From 2-12-FULL-65-11 sp049679965 (GTDB taxonomy: Bacteria > Acidobacteriota > Vicinamibacteria > Vicinamibacterales > CAVVIG01): a stretch of DNA of 21,893 nucleotides. Shown piece after piece: positions 8,256-17,286 of this stretch (the stretch's first letter is position 1; each line of letters opens with the position of its first letter). The position numbers and the translations under genes are program-made. The stretch is taken from positions 1-21,893 of the forward strand of contig JBAUGX010000206.1 of the NCBI GenBank assembly GCA_049679965.1. The letters are read 5' to 3'. The notes under the pieces were generated by a model. The model made no database searches. It was not told where the DNA came from and worked only from the letters and a program-made list of their open reading frames with translations.

Positions 8256-10444
8256 CAGGGAGTTCCTTTGTGGGCATCAGCCGTGACCGCTCGACGAACA
8301 CGCCCGCGGCCTCCTCTCGCCGCCGTCACTGGTGCTTCGAGCAGGCTCTTCAGGGCTGCCTTCACAGCGGCGGAGGTGCGCTCGCGCACGAGATCATCAA
8401 GCGGGCGCGTGGGAGTGGAGCGCGGCTTCATCTTGCCGTCGGCTCCCTCAGCCCAGAACACGTCCTCAAGCCCGTGAGCGATGGCCAAGCTCCGGTCGGT
8501 CGCACATTGGGGAACTACGCGCTCAGGCCAGAGGTGCATCGCGCTCTGCGCCCAGTCGTAATCCGAGTCGACGAGCTCGTCCCACTTGCCCTTAAGCTCC
8601 TTCTGCCATGGTTTGTGCTGCGGCGCGAGCCGCCAGAGCGGCGCCATCGTCAACACCACGCCATCGTCGAGCGTCGGGTTCCACAGGGGCGTCACGCGCT
8701 TCACCTCGTCGAGCAGCGCGCGCAATTCCTCGACAAAGGCCGCCTGTGCCGCGATCTCCTTGCGCTCCTTCGCCGAGGGGCTGTCTCCCGTGCTCCGCAC
8801 AAGGCTGGTGAGCTGGCGCTCCTCGTGGGCCAGCTTGGGGGCCACCACATCGTTCTGGAGCTGGAAGAAGCTGTCACGCGTGAGCCGGTGGACGTAAAGC
8901 CACGCGCTATAGCACCCCGAGGACGTGCCAAGCTGCCACAGGATCGGCGCCTTGCGCCGGCTCTTCGAGTGACGCTTTAGGTGATGCTCGAAGAAGCCCG
9001 AGGCGAGCCAGGCGCGCAGATCGTGATCCTTCGCGTCCAGCAGCGACGCGACTTCATTCCACCACTCATCGGCGCTGTTGCCGAACACAGTGTCGAATAC
9101 CGCGCGCACCGCGGCAGTGAGGTCACGCGGGTGACCCGGGTCGTCCACTAGGATTCCGTTTTCAGGGAAGGCGTGCGGGTACCCGGCAGTGGCGCTCGCA
9201 AGGGGCAATCCGTCCGCGCCGGTGAGCATGGCGGGCGAGCAGACCAGCAGCGGGTCAAACGGCTCCGGCTCCGCCTTCGGCGCTCGGTCGGCGATCGCCA
9301 GTCGCACATCGAAGCGACCGAAGGCGACGCCGACCGCCCACGACACCAGCTCCGCGGCTAAGCTCAAGGGATCGGCTGACGTATTCTCCCACTCGTCAAC
9401 CTCGTCCTCCGCATCGATGTCCATATCAGCGGCGGCTTCCTTGTCGCCATCGCCGCTTGTGCTGTCAAGACTCTCCGCAATGGCGCGTCGGTCCGCATCG
9501 TCAAGGCCGTAAAGCCTGAAGCAACGGTTGTCAATCTCGTTCTGAATTGTCGCAAGTTCGAGTTGGACGCTGCGAATGCGATCGGCCCAGGCGACGGCAC
9601 GGAGCGCCAACGTCTCGCCCTCGACCTGCAGCGGCGCGGGCAACGTAAATGCGTGCGAGGTCTCAGTGCGTTCGTCGAGGGAGCGCTTGAGCGACCAGGC
9701 GCGGCGGCCGAGGTCCGCAAGGCGGTCCCGATCGGCGACATTCAAGGGCGGAACGGGCGTGCGCTGGATAACCCCGACTTCAAAGGCGCCGAATGCCATC
9801 TGGAGATCGACCAGCGAGCGAAAGCTCGTTGCGTTTGCGATTGCCAGTAGAGCAAGCAACTCCTGACTGTCATTGGTAGCCACGAAAATACAAGGACCCT
9901 TATGGCCAAAGATGCAGCCCGCCGGCATGGCGCGCAACGCAAGACCGATCTGAGTCCTCAGCGGCCAAGTCAAGCCGGGTCGGAAGAAGAAGTCTAGAGA
10001 ATTAGGTCTCTCTGTTTCGCGCCCTGGGCGGCCGATGAACCCGCGAAAGGTCTTGCGCCGAGGATCCCAGTGGATAACAAGATGCACATCGGCGTAGAAG
10101 GGGGAATGCACGCCGCCTTTCGCAAATGCCGGCCATTCAGGGCCGGAGTCTTTGCTGAGAACCCGTACTTCCCACCAGCAGCGAACGTAGCGAGGATCAT
10201 CTCCGGTTGAAGGGCCAATTTTCGCCGTCCGCCGGTCTCCCTCGACGGCAGGGAACTCCTTAAACAACCGCCGCAACCGACTACTCACCCAATACGCTAG
10301 TGGTGATCGCGGCACACTGGCGAAGCTCGCGGGATCCACATCGAAACGCTGCTTGCCGCGCGCAGCCTCGGGCTCGCTGATCGCCGCGAGCAGCGCCGCC
10401 GCCTTGTCATCTGCGTCGAGGACGCGCAGAAACACCGTCTTCAT
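8255..10444 (-). CDS. pglX: PglX C-terminal half: end of methyltransferase core plus target-recognition region
   Basis: This gene encodes 729 residues starting MKTVFLRVLDADDKAAALL. In single-chain PglX proteins this sequence continues directly from the end of the methyltransferase core. It holds no SAM or NPPF motif of its own. The segment SPLAYWVSSRLRRLF (about 47-61), followed by TGDDPRYVRCWWEV, matches the PglX region where target recognition begins, and the rest is the large specificity and C-terminal part. Its ATG overlaps the stop of the upstream half as ATGA, so it can be made by termination-reinitiation and may associate with that half to rebuild a working enzyme. Alternatively a small deletion or insertion split one gene: removing one GA unit at the junction joins the frames. 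The combined 639 + 729 residues match whole-PglX size. Confidence 0.88.
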   Translation of the reverse strand: MKTVFLRVLDADDKAAALLAAISEPEAARGKQRFDVDPASFASVPRSPLAYWVSSRLRRLFKEFPAVEGDRRTAKIGPSTGDDPRYVRCWWEVRVLSKDSGPEWPAFAKGGVHSPFYADVHLVIHWDPRRKTFRGFIGRPGRETERPNSLDFFFRPGLTWPLRTQIGLALRAMPAGCIFGHKGPCIFVATNDSQELLALLAIANATSFRSLVDLQMAFGAFEVGVIQRTPVPPLNVADRDRLADLGRRAWSLKRSLDERTETSHAFTLPAPLQVEGETLALRAVAWADRIRSVQLELATIQNEIDNRCFRLYGLDDADRRAIAESLDSTSGDGDKEAAADMDIDAEDEVDEWENTSADPLSLAAELVSWAVGVAFGRFDVRLAIADRAPKAEPEPFDPLLVCSPAMLTGADGLPLASATAGYPHAFPENGILVDDPGHPRDLTAAVRAVFDTVFGNSADEWWNEVASLLDAKDHDLRAWLASGFFEHHLKRHSKSRRKAPILWQLGTSSGCYSAWLYVHRLTRDSFFQLQNDVVAPKLAHEERQLTSLVRSTGDSPSAKERKEIAAQAAFVEELRALLDEVKRVTPLWNPTLDDGVVLTMAPLWRLAPQHKPWQKELKGKWDELVDSDYDWAQSAMHLWPERVVPQCATDRSLAIAHGLEDVFWAEGADGKMKPRSTPTRPLDDLVRERTSAAVKAALKSLLEAPVTAARGGRGRVRRAVTADAHKGTP

Positions 10445-12360
10445 GCCGCTCTCTCAAGGCAGTACGCAGCGACTTCGACCATGGCGCTGTCGAGGACGCC
10501 GTAGCCGAGATCGGCGACGACGACTGGCGGCGCTTCCTTGAGCAAGATCTCCTCGCGCCATTTCTGGAAGCTCGAAAGGAAGAAGCCGCTGCGAGAGGTA
10601 ATGGCGCCGAGCATCCCACGCTTGTGCAAAAGCTGGATGCCTCGTTCGACGAAGGCGGCGTATACATCGTTCTTGGTGCGCGGATAACTCATCGCGAATT
10701 CCTTCTTCGCCCCGACGCTCCCAGCACCGAACGGCGGATTCATCAGAACCACATCGAAACGAGTTCGCAAGAGATCGATAAGCGCGATGCCCTGCGCGGC
10801 GTCACCCGCAAAAAGTCGTCTGCGCACACTCGCGCGTCCGGCGGCGGATTCCGCAAAGTGCCGCAGCGCCTCGACGATGCGCGTCTCGGCCTCGTGGAAG
10901 AACTGCGCGTCGTCGATGCCGGAGAGGTCGAGCTCGCCCTGGCGTCGCAACGGCTCCATATCCGGAAGGAAGCTTGTAGTCGCCCGCTGCTTGATGAACT
11001 GCTCCCGTGCGCGCGTCAGCTCGGTCGCGATACCGTCCTCGACGCGCAGGAGCGTCCCAAGGTCGCCAGCGAGGCGCATCTCGCCCACCATCTTCTTGAA
11101 GAGGTCGCGCAGGAGCGGGGGCTCAAGGCTCGCCGCGAAGTCGTCTACCATCGCCACTTCACCGGGCATCGGCTCGGCCACAACGATGTGCGTGCCGGTG
11201 ATCGGCGTCCGCTCCTTCCCGGTCAACCCAAAGTCGTTGAACGCGCGCTGAGCGCGAAGCCAGAGCGCCAGCGCCGCGATCTGCGCGCATCGAGGATCGA
11301 TGTCCACACCATACAGGTTGTGCTCCACGATAAGCGCGGGCACGGCACGCCGAAGGGCCGCGAGATCGGCATAATCCTCCCTCAGCGACCGACCCGACAC
11401 CTGGCTCGGCACGCCTCCCTTCTGGTCGTGCCAGGCCTCCTCGTAGATCGTGAGCAGCAACTCGAAGGCGTAGAGAAGGAAGTGCCCCGAGCCGCAAGCG
11501 GGGTCGAGGACCTTGAGATCGCGCGGATCCTTCTTGGCACGTGGCGCTAGGGCTTCTTCGTCGCGGACGAGGTACGCGCTGCGATCAGCAAGCGCCGTCT
11601 CGCCCCCGCGCATCTGCAGCCACGTGCGACCGAGCGTGTTGTCGGTGAGGAACTGCACGACATAGCGCGGCGTGAAAAATTGATTACGCACCGCCAGCTC
11701 ACGGCTGTTGCGTGGCGCCTGGCTCTCCTCGCGCATCTTCCTGCGTTCGTCCCCACTGTTGAAGAACTGGTACACCCAGCCGATGGTCTCGTCCTCGCTC
11801 CAGACGCCATCGAGGTCCGCCGCGTTAAGCATGGCCAGAAGCGCTTCGAACGGCTGCCGCTTCGGCCAGAGTGCGGACCCGGCATCGCGGCGGTCGAACA
11901 GGACCTTCACCTCGGTCGACAGCTCATCGAAGAGACTCTCGATGTAAAGCCGGTAGCCGGCGGCGTCCGGGAGCAGGGCCACGCCTGGCGCCATCCCGCA
12001 GAACTCGCGGTAGCCAACGGACTGATCGCCCTTGCTGATGCACTCCTGCACCAGCTCGCGCGCCTCGAGCATCTTGAGCGCCACGAAGCGGTTGAGCGTG
12101 GTGAACGCTGCGTCCCGTACGTAGTCCGTCACTGCCTCCGCGGCCGTCATGCCGGCCGCACGCTTGTGCTCGATCGCCGCGACGATCTTGTCGCGCTGGA
12201 ACCCCTGGCGAGCCGACAGATGCGCTCCGCCCTTCGCGGCAACGGTACCGCTGCGCAGCACATCGAACGTGCCCTCGAGCTGCGCGGAGAAGTCCTCCTC
12301 GAGCAGCTTCCGCGATCGCTGCGTCGCGCCCTCGATGGCGCTGCGTGTGTCTTTGTTCAT
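10441..12360 (-). CDS. pglX: PglX N-terminal half: adenine-specific DNA methyltransferase core
   Basis: This gene encodes 639 residues from the ATG at 12360, 11 bases after the brxC stop. A weak AGGTG lies about 10 bases upstream of the ATG. The alternative start at 12417 would overlap brxC and adds an unlikely basic leader. The N-terminal part (about 1-240) includes ELAVRNQFFTPRYVVQFLTD. Motif I is DPACGSG at residues 286-292, and motif IV is NPPF at 541-544, as in gamma-class N6-adenine methyltransferases. The protein stops at ...AAYCLERAA, inside what should be the final beta-hairpin of the core, and the next cistron supplies the continuation. PglX methylates a non-palindromic host site that marks self DNA in BREX. 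Whether this split form is active cannot be told from sequence. Confidence 0.92.
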   Translation of the reverse strand: MNKDTRSAIEGATQRSRKLLEEDFSAQLEGTFDVLRSGTVAAKGGAHLSARQGFQRDKIVAAIEHKRAAGMTAAEAVTDYVRDAAFTTLNRFVALKMLEARELVQECISKGDQSVGYREFCGMAPGVALLPDAAGYRLYIESLFDELSTEVKVLFDRRDAGSALWPKRQPFEALLAMLNAADLDGVWSEDETIGWVYQFFNSGDERRKMREESQAPRNSRELAVRNQFFTPRYVVQFLTDNTLGRTWLQMRGGETALADRSAYLVRDEEALAPRAKKDPRDLKVLDPACGSGHFLLYAFELLLTIYEEAWHDQKGGVPSQVSGRSLREDYADLAALRRAVPALIVEHNLYGVDIDPRCAQIAALALWLRAQRAFNDFGLTGKERTPITGTHIVVAEPMPGEVAMVDDFAASLEPPLLRDLFKKMVGEMRLAGDLGTLLRVEDGIATELTRAREQFIKQRATTSFLPDMEPLRRQGELDLSGIDDAQFFHEAETRIVEALRHFAESAAGRASVRRRLFAGDAAQGIALIDLLRTRFDVVLMNPPFGAGSVGAKKEFAMSYPRTKNDVYAAFVERGIQLLHKRGMLGAITSRSGFFLSSFQKWREEILLKEAPPVVVADLGYGVLDSAMVEVAAYCLERAA

Positions 12361-12371
12361 CCGTGACGCAC

Positions 12372-15300
12372 CTACTGCACGACGACTTTCTTCCCGGCGC
12401 CAATGAGCCGGGCACACTCGTCCCGGATCCCGTCGAGCGCCGCCTCGAGCTGCTCTTCGGTCTCGATACCGCCGCCGAAGTAGCTGCCAAGGCTCACCGT
12501 GGCGATGCGCTCCCCGTCGATGGTGCGGCGTAACTCCGCGACGGAGGCGCGGAGGCGCGAGTCACACGCGTCGCGCTCGGAGCGCAGCTGAGGGATCGGC
12601 AGCCGCTCCGCGTCCTTCGCCCTGCCTCGTTCGAGGGGCGCTGCGAGGTTCCGCTGCTGCGCCTCATCGATGTCGGTCCACCCGGGAGTCTTGACCAGCT
12701 GATCAAAGGCCTTGGTGTAGACCGCCACTCGTGCCTCCAGTGCCTCATCGTATCGGCGCTCGTACTCGGCTTCGATTCCTCGCGCATGTTGCTCGATCGA
12801 CGGCAACTCCCGATAGAAGGTCTCACGCGCGAGGAGGTCGTCGAGGGCCGTCGCCTTTGAGCGAAGGTCGTCAGTGATGTCCGCCTCCTGGCGGAGGAAG
12901 GGCCACGCGGTGCCGAGCGCCTGCCGTGCCCGCTCAAGGTCGCGAAGCCTCGGTTCCGAGAGAGCCTGCTCGAGCTCGACCGCGCGCTTGATGGCGTCCT
13001 TGATGGACCGATGCGACGCGTTGAACGTTGCGATGGCGTTGTCCTCCGATCCGCGGAGGATGGCCTTCATCTGGCCGAGGGCGCCTTCGAGAACGCCACC
13101 GCCAGGCAGACGATTCGCAGTTAGCTGACCTTGTGCAGCCACGACAGTGTCCTCGTGGCGCGCCACCTCCTTTCGAAGCTCCGCGACGATGGCGCCGGTG
13201 TTGAGCTCGCGGACTTCGCTGCCGAAAGTGTCGCGGAAGGCTTCCGAGGCTTTGACGAGCTCCTCGAATTCGACGCCCTTCTTAGGACGAAACGAGGCCT
13301 GGCGGAAGAGGTTGTTGTTCGAGAAGATGTCGCGGGCCTCGACGCCGGTAGCCGAGTCAATCGTCTGCCCCTTGCTGGTGGCTTCGATCTTCCCGGCACG
13401 CAGTAGCGAGAGGACCAGCAGCCGAACTGCTTCGAAGTCCCAGCCGAAGGGCTCCTTCGCGAACTCGTCGACGAGGAACCGACCGCTCGCCGTGTCGCCG
13501 TAGTTGGCACGTTCTTCAATCCGACTGAGCACCTCCGCCAGCGGCGCGCTTTCAACCCGGAAGACCGTCTTGCCCTTCTCGTCGCGCAGGAGCCCGAGGC
13601 TCCCGAAGACAGACGGGAGGCCCTGAAGATTCTCGGCGGTGAACAGCGCGTCGACGCCCTTCTTCACGTCGTTGGACCGAGCGGCCGCTTCCTTGAAGCG
13701 ATCGAATACTTCAGGGAGCACATGCGCGAGGATCTCCGCAGCACTCCTGCCCACGTCGATGGCTCGGTCACCAGGGCTGCGATCGTTGCCGCGGAAGTAG
13801 ACGCTGCCGGACAAACAGGCGGCCTTCAGAAGTCGGCGGAGCTCGTCTTGATAGCGGCGTAGTCGCACCTTCTCTTCACCGATGAGCGCTGTTTCGTCCG
13901 GCGTCTTCGCTTCGCGCTCCTTCCGGGCGAGCATTTCCTTCGAGCGGAAGAGCTCGACGGTCTCGCGGTCGATCGCGTCACTGAGTGACACAGCCCAGAA
14001 CACGTTCTTGCGCTCTCGCTGGCTCCGCGTCCGAAGCTCCGCGGCGAGCCCTTGGAACTCTCTGCCGGCGTCCGCGAGATGGAGGTGGAACACCATGTCG
14101 CCATCGACGACCTCGCGACCGTGGATAGCGAGGCCGGACTTGAACGTCTTGGTTTCGTAGAGCGTGTGCGAAGGTGGCGGCTGCCAGAACGAGCTGAGCA
14201 CCTCGGAGTAAAGTCGACGGGCGTCACCCGGATTCGGGTCGATGCCGTTGCGGACGCGCTCCCAGTCGTCTTCTGCAGGCGATGGGATGCGGTAGCCGTC
14301 GTCACCGCGACGGACTTTGTGCGCGGCTTCGAGCTGACGAAGCGCCTCCTTGACCGCAGCGAGTTGCGAGTCCGCGGCGATGTCGGGATGAAGTGCCGCC
14401 GCGATGTTCTCCGCCGTGCGATGAACACTTTTCACGTACTGCAGCAGACAGATGACCTTTGCGACCGGCTGTGCCAGTGGGTGCTCTAGCTCCTTCGCGA
14501 GGGCAGCGATCTTCGCACGCACCTCCGAGCCGATGTTGTTCTCCACGAGGTCGTAGACCTGATCGAGCCGAACGACGGAACCCACAGGGAGATCCGCCAA
14601 ATTGACGGCAGGGTTGATGAGTAGCTGCTGCGCAAGCTTGATGATGGTTCGGTTCGCGCCACCGACGTGTTTGCTCGCGCCCCCCTGCGTGCGTAGGCCC
14701 GAGACCACCTGGATGATGAGGTCGATCTGATAAGGCAGCAGCGGATAGAGGTCGATAAAGCTGTCGCGAGAGAGCTCGGGCAGCCTGATGTCCGCGGTTA
14801 GGCGAGTGTGCTCCGTGAGCCGGCCGCGGTGCTCGTCGAAGAGCTTTCCGAGCGCAGCCTGGGCGTTCGAGTTCTTCGAGAGGACGCGGCGGCTGGTCAC
14901 CTCGGAGATGTCCGACGGCTCGAGGTGGACCTGCAGCGGGAAACGGTCCATCAAACGGGCAAGCTCGATCTTCTTGTCGTCGAGGCCGCTGACGAGCTCG
15001 CCAAGCTTTTCTTGCGACGTGATCACAATCCAGTGCTTGCCACGGCCCTTTACCCCGAGGCTCTGCACCACGGCTTGCAGATCGAGCATCTTCTGCACGT
15101 CCCGCGCGACAAACTGGCCAACTTCATCGACGACGAACATCAGGCTCTGGCCAGGGCGCCGTCGCTTCATCAGCTCGTTGGCCCGATCCGCGAGCTTTCC
15201 GGGACTGATATCCGATCGCTGCTTGACGCCTTTCACCCAGGAGTCGGCGACGGGATAGGTTTTTGGTTCGAGCAGGTGCATCACCTCACTCGCCCGGCCT

Positions 15301-15914
15301 AGAGAAAACGCCAGGAGCCCCTTGTCAGCATTCCACTCTTTCGCGAAGCGCTGACGATACACGGACTCAAACTCCAGCAGACGCCCCTCGCCCTCGAGCG
15401 CAATCTCGAGTTCGGAGAGATCGAGGTCTTTGGAATAGCCGAGGCTTTGCAGGAAGAGCCCGTACATGATCTCGGTGAGCGTCTGATTGCCGCTGCGGAT
15501 GCCGCGATCCGTCGAGACGTCGAATATCACCGCGTGCGTCGGAATCTTCTCGGCGATGGCCTTCAGGAGCACCTGGAGCTTCGTGTCGCCAGTTCGCTGG
15601 GCGAAGCGTTCCGCGGCAGACTCGCCTGCGATCACGCGGTTCGCGATCGAGAGGCCGAGCATCTTCGCGAAGCTGGACTTGCCGGAGCCGAAAAAACCCG
15701 AGACCCAAATGGCGATGCCTTCATGCGGCTTGTTCGGTGTCTCGCGATACGCCTCATAAATGCCGGTGTAGTGGGACCGAATCGCGTCGGTGACGACGTA
15801 CTCGTTGATCTCCTCGCGAAGGATCTCCTCGTCGGTCTGGTCGACCTTGATGACCTCCTCGATACGACGATGAATGTCGTTGGCGAAGAGCGTCTTGATC
15901 GGCTGCGTCGTCAT
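12372..15914 (-). CDS. brxC: BREX P-loop ATPase BrxC
   Basis: This 1180-residue protein has the size of BrxC/PglY proteins. Walker A is GFFGSGKSS at 73-81, preceded by the family-typical EGIAIWVS. A Walker-B-like MFVVDEVGQF runs from 259 to 268 (Asp263-Glu264). The remainder is long, helical and charged, with a probable coiled-coil-rich C-terminal third. A clear GAGGAA ribosome site (15919-15924, minus strand) sits four bases before the ATG, inside the end of brxB, making this one of the few starts in the operon with an independent-looking site. The stop TAG lies 11 bases before pglX. BrxC is the large ATPase of the BREX complex; it is required in characterised systems, with its precise action unresolved. 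Confidence 0.95.
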   Translation of the reverse strand: MTTQPIKTLFANDIHRRIEEVIKVDQTDEEILREEINEYVVTDAIRSHYTGIYEAYRETPNKPHEGIAIWVSGFFGSGKSSFAKMLGLSIANRVIAGESAAERFAQRTGDTKLQVLLKAIAEKIPTHAVIFDVSTDRGIRSGNQTLTEIMYGLFLQSLGYSKDLDLSELEIALEGEGRLLEFESVYRQRFAKEWNADKGLLAFSLGRASEVMHLLEPKTYPVADSWVKGVKQRSDISPGKLADRANELMKRRRPGQSLMFVVDEVGQFVARDVQKMLDLQAVVQSLGVKGRGKHWIVITSQEKLGELVSGLDDKKIELARLMDRFPLQVHLEPSDISEVTSRRVLSKNSNAQAALGKLFDEHRGRLTEHTRLTADIRLPELSRDSFIDLYPLLPYQIDLIIQVVSGLRTQGGASKHVGGANRTIIKLAQQLLINPAVNLADLPVGSVVRLDQVYDLVENNIGSEVRAKIAALAKELEHPLAQPVAKVICLLQYVKSVHRTAENIAAALHPDIAADSQLAAVKEALRQLEAAHKVRRGDDGYRIPSPAEDDWERVRNGIDPNPGDARRLYSEVLSSFWQPPPSHTLYETKTFKSGLAIHGREVVDGDMVFHLHLADAGREFQGLAAELRTRSQRERKNVFWAVSLSDAIDRETVELFRSKEMLARKEREAKTPDETALIGEEKVRLRRYQDELRRLLKAACLSGSVYFRGNDRSPGDRAIDVGRSAAEILAHVLPEVFDRFKEAAARSNDVKKGVDALFTAENLQGLPSVFGSLGLLRDEKGKTVFRVESAPLAEVLSRIEERANYGDTASGRFLVDEFAKEPFGWDFEAVRLLVLSLLRAGKIEATSKGQTIDSATGVEARDIFSNNNLFRQASFRPKKGVEFEELVKASEAFRDTFGSEVRELNTGAIVAELRKEVARHEDTVVAAQGQLTANRLPGGGVLEGALGQMKAILRGSEDNAIATFNASHRSIKDAIKRAVELEQALSEPRLRDLERARQALGTAWPFLRQEADITDDLRSKATALDDLLARETFYRELPSIEQHARGIEAEYERRYDEALEARVAVYTKAFDQLVKTPGWTDIDEAQQRNLAAPLERGRAKDAERLPIPQLRSERDACDSRLRASVAELRRTIDGERIATVSLGSYFGGGIETEEQLEAALDGIRDECARLIGAGKKVVVQ

Positions 15915-15925
15915 AAGATTCCTCG

Positions 15926-16504
15926 TCAGAAAATCTTCGGGCGATAGTTGTGCTCGGCGTCGAGCACGCCCATGAAGCGCAGGCCCGCCGCTCCATCGAG
16001 GTCGCCGGGGTAGAAGAGGACCGTGGGAACGTGAACGCGGCCCTTCAGCTGCTCGAGCAGGGAGAATGTCCGGTAGACCGGGAACAGCGCTCCCGTTCGC
16101 AGGATAAAAACGACGTCCTGCAGAGGATCAGGATCCTCGGGCAGGCGGGTCGCGACGAGATCGACGAGCGTTGGTGCGTACTCGGAGAGCACCGAATGGA
16201 CCGTCTGCACGATGGTCTCGACTCCCTGTTCGCGCTCCGCAGTAAACCATTCCTCAAGGGGTCGCTGCGACCGCATCGCTTCGTCGAGGCATTCAGCGAG
16301 AGAAATCCGCCGGATGCGCTTTCCTTTCTGTGTGAGCCGTGTCTCAAGCAGCGTGACCTGCTTCCGCAGTTCGAACTCCTCCTCGGGGTCGTAGCGGAAG
16401 AGCGCGTAGGGCATGTCGTGGTACGCGCTGATTCGCTGCCGGGGATCCGCCATCTCGAGAACGGGTTCGAGAGACTGCTTGAGACGGTGTTCGAGGTCGC
16501 TCAT
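15926..16504 (-). CDS. brxB: BREX protein BrxB (DUF1788)
   Basis: This gene encodes 192 residues from the ATG at 16504 (MSDLEHRLKQSLEPVLEMAD), which overlaps the brxA stop as ATGA. A much longer in-frame extension to 17017 lies entirely over brxA in another frame and is rejected. Family hallmarks are the alternation of R/D-rich helices with HDMPYALFRYDPEEE near residue 25 and a C-terminal VPTVLFYPGDLDGAAGLRFMG segment before the final YRPKIF. BrxB is a small conserved BREX subunit with no known enzymatic activity, always next to brxA and brxC in types 1, 5 and 6. It probably acts as a scaffold within the BREX complex. The length is normal and nothing looks broken. Confidence 0.93.
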   Translation of the reverse strand: MSDLEHRLKQSLEPVLEMADPRQRISAYHDMPYALFRYDPEEEFELRKQVTLLETRLTQKGKRIRRISLAECLDEAMRSQRPLEEWFTAEREQGVETIVQTVHSVLSEYAPTLVDLVATRLPEDPDPLQDVVFILRTGALFPVYRTFSLLEQLKGRVHVPTVLFYPGDLDGAAGLRFMGVLDAEHNYRPKIF

Positions 16505-17286
16505 GCAACCATCCTCTCTGCGTACTCGCGGGAGTTTGCGCAAGGCAGCGAGAGCTGCACGAGGCTGCCGGCGACCTCGTACTCCAGCTTCCGGAACTGG
16601 TGGAGCCGCAGGAGCTCGTGCTCGACGTCGGCTGGCCGCATCAAGAACAGGCGCCAGTCGTGTGCCGCGACCAGCTCGCTCGGGCTGTTCCTCACCTCGC
16701 GCATGGCGTGAAGGAGGTAGAGAAAGCTCCGCTCCGGCAGGTGATAGGTGGCGAACTCCCGAACCACGCTGCCTCGCAGCAGCCCGAAGTCGACCGCCAT
16801 CTTCAACAGACCCGCGGCCACGCGATTCAACGTGGCCTCCGACCAAACGTGCTCTGTGGTGCCGCCACGCTTCCCCACGCCACGCAGATAGTCGTGCAGC
16901 TCGTCGGGCCGCACTCGGAACGTGCCGGCATCGTAGGAGGGAAAGAGCCAGTTTTGCAGGAAGTCCCTCACGAGGAACTCGTCGCGCGTGATGTGCCACA
17001 GGAGGAGGGGCTTCCACTCCTCGAGATCGCAGTTGTTCTTTGCCAGAACAATGAGGGCACGGTCTCGTCCGTCAGGATCGAAACGTCGGTTGAGAACCTT
17101 GGCCACGTCGCGCAGCCAAGTGGTGCTGCTGGCTCCGATGAAGTTCTCTTCTCGGAGTCGATCAAGATTCTGGCGCTTCGTACGAGCGAAGTCCCACCCC
17201 GCGAAGACCGCGTAAGTCTCGTCGATCAGCGCGCCCTTGACGACCGTAAATGAAGACGCCACGTTCGCGCGCGAGGACATCTTCAT
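16501..17286 (-). CDS. brxA: BREX protein BrxA (DUF1819)
   Basis: This 261-residue protein starts with MKMSSRANVASSFTVVKGALIDETY. BrxA proteins typically open with such a 'S-FTVVKGALI-ET' segment. The ATG at 17286 overlaps the brxE stop (ATGA). Another ATG two codons later is equally possible. The body is a helical bundle with several Arg/Lys patches and a C-terminal helix pair ending AERMVA. BrxA has been described as a small helical nucleic-acid-binding protein related in fold to NusB, and is present in BREX types 1, 3, 5 and 6. I see no truncation. Its position between brxE and brxB matches the type 6 order. Confidence 0.93.
   Translation of the reverse strand: MKMSSRANVASSFTVVKGALIDETYAVFAGWDFARTKRQNLDRLREENFIGASSTTWLRDVAKVLNRRFDPDGRDRALIVLAKNNCDLEEWKPLLLWHITRDEFLVRDFLQNWLFPSYDAGTFRVRPDELHDYLRGVGKRGGTTEHVWSEATLNRVAAGLLKMAVDFGLLRGSVVREFATYHLPERSFLYLLHAMREVRNSPSELVAAHDWRLFLMRPADVEHELLRLHQFRKLEYEVAGSLVQLSLPCANSREYAERMVA

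Noticed and set aside
6906..8477. 523-codon open frame on the plus strand
   Set aside because: It lies antisense to pglZ, has Arg/His-heavy composition and no recognisable motif; it is a mirror frame of GC-rich coding DNA.
12361..12417. Upstream start for the first pglX half
   Set aside because: It would overlap the brxC end by 46 bases and add an unlikely basic leader; the ATG at 12360 gives the usual PglX N-terminus.
16505..17017. Long N-terminal extension of brxB
   Set aside because: It is an out-of-frame reading of brxA; the ATGA overlap at 16501-16504 gives the normal BrxB length.
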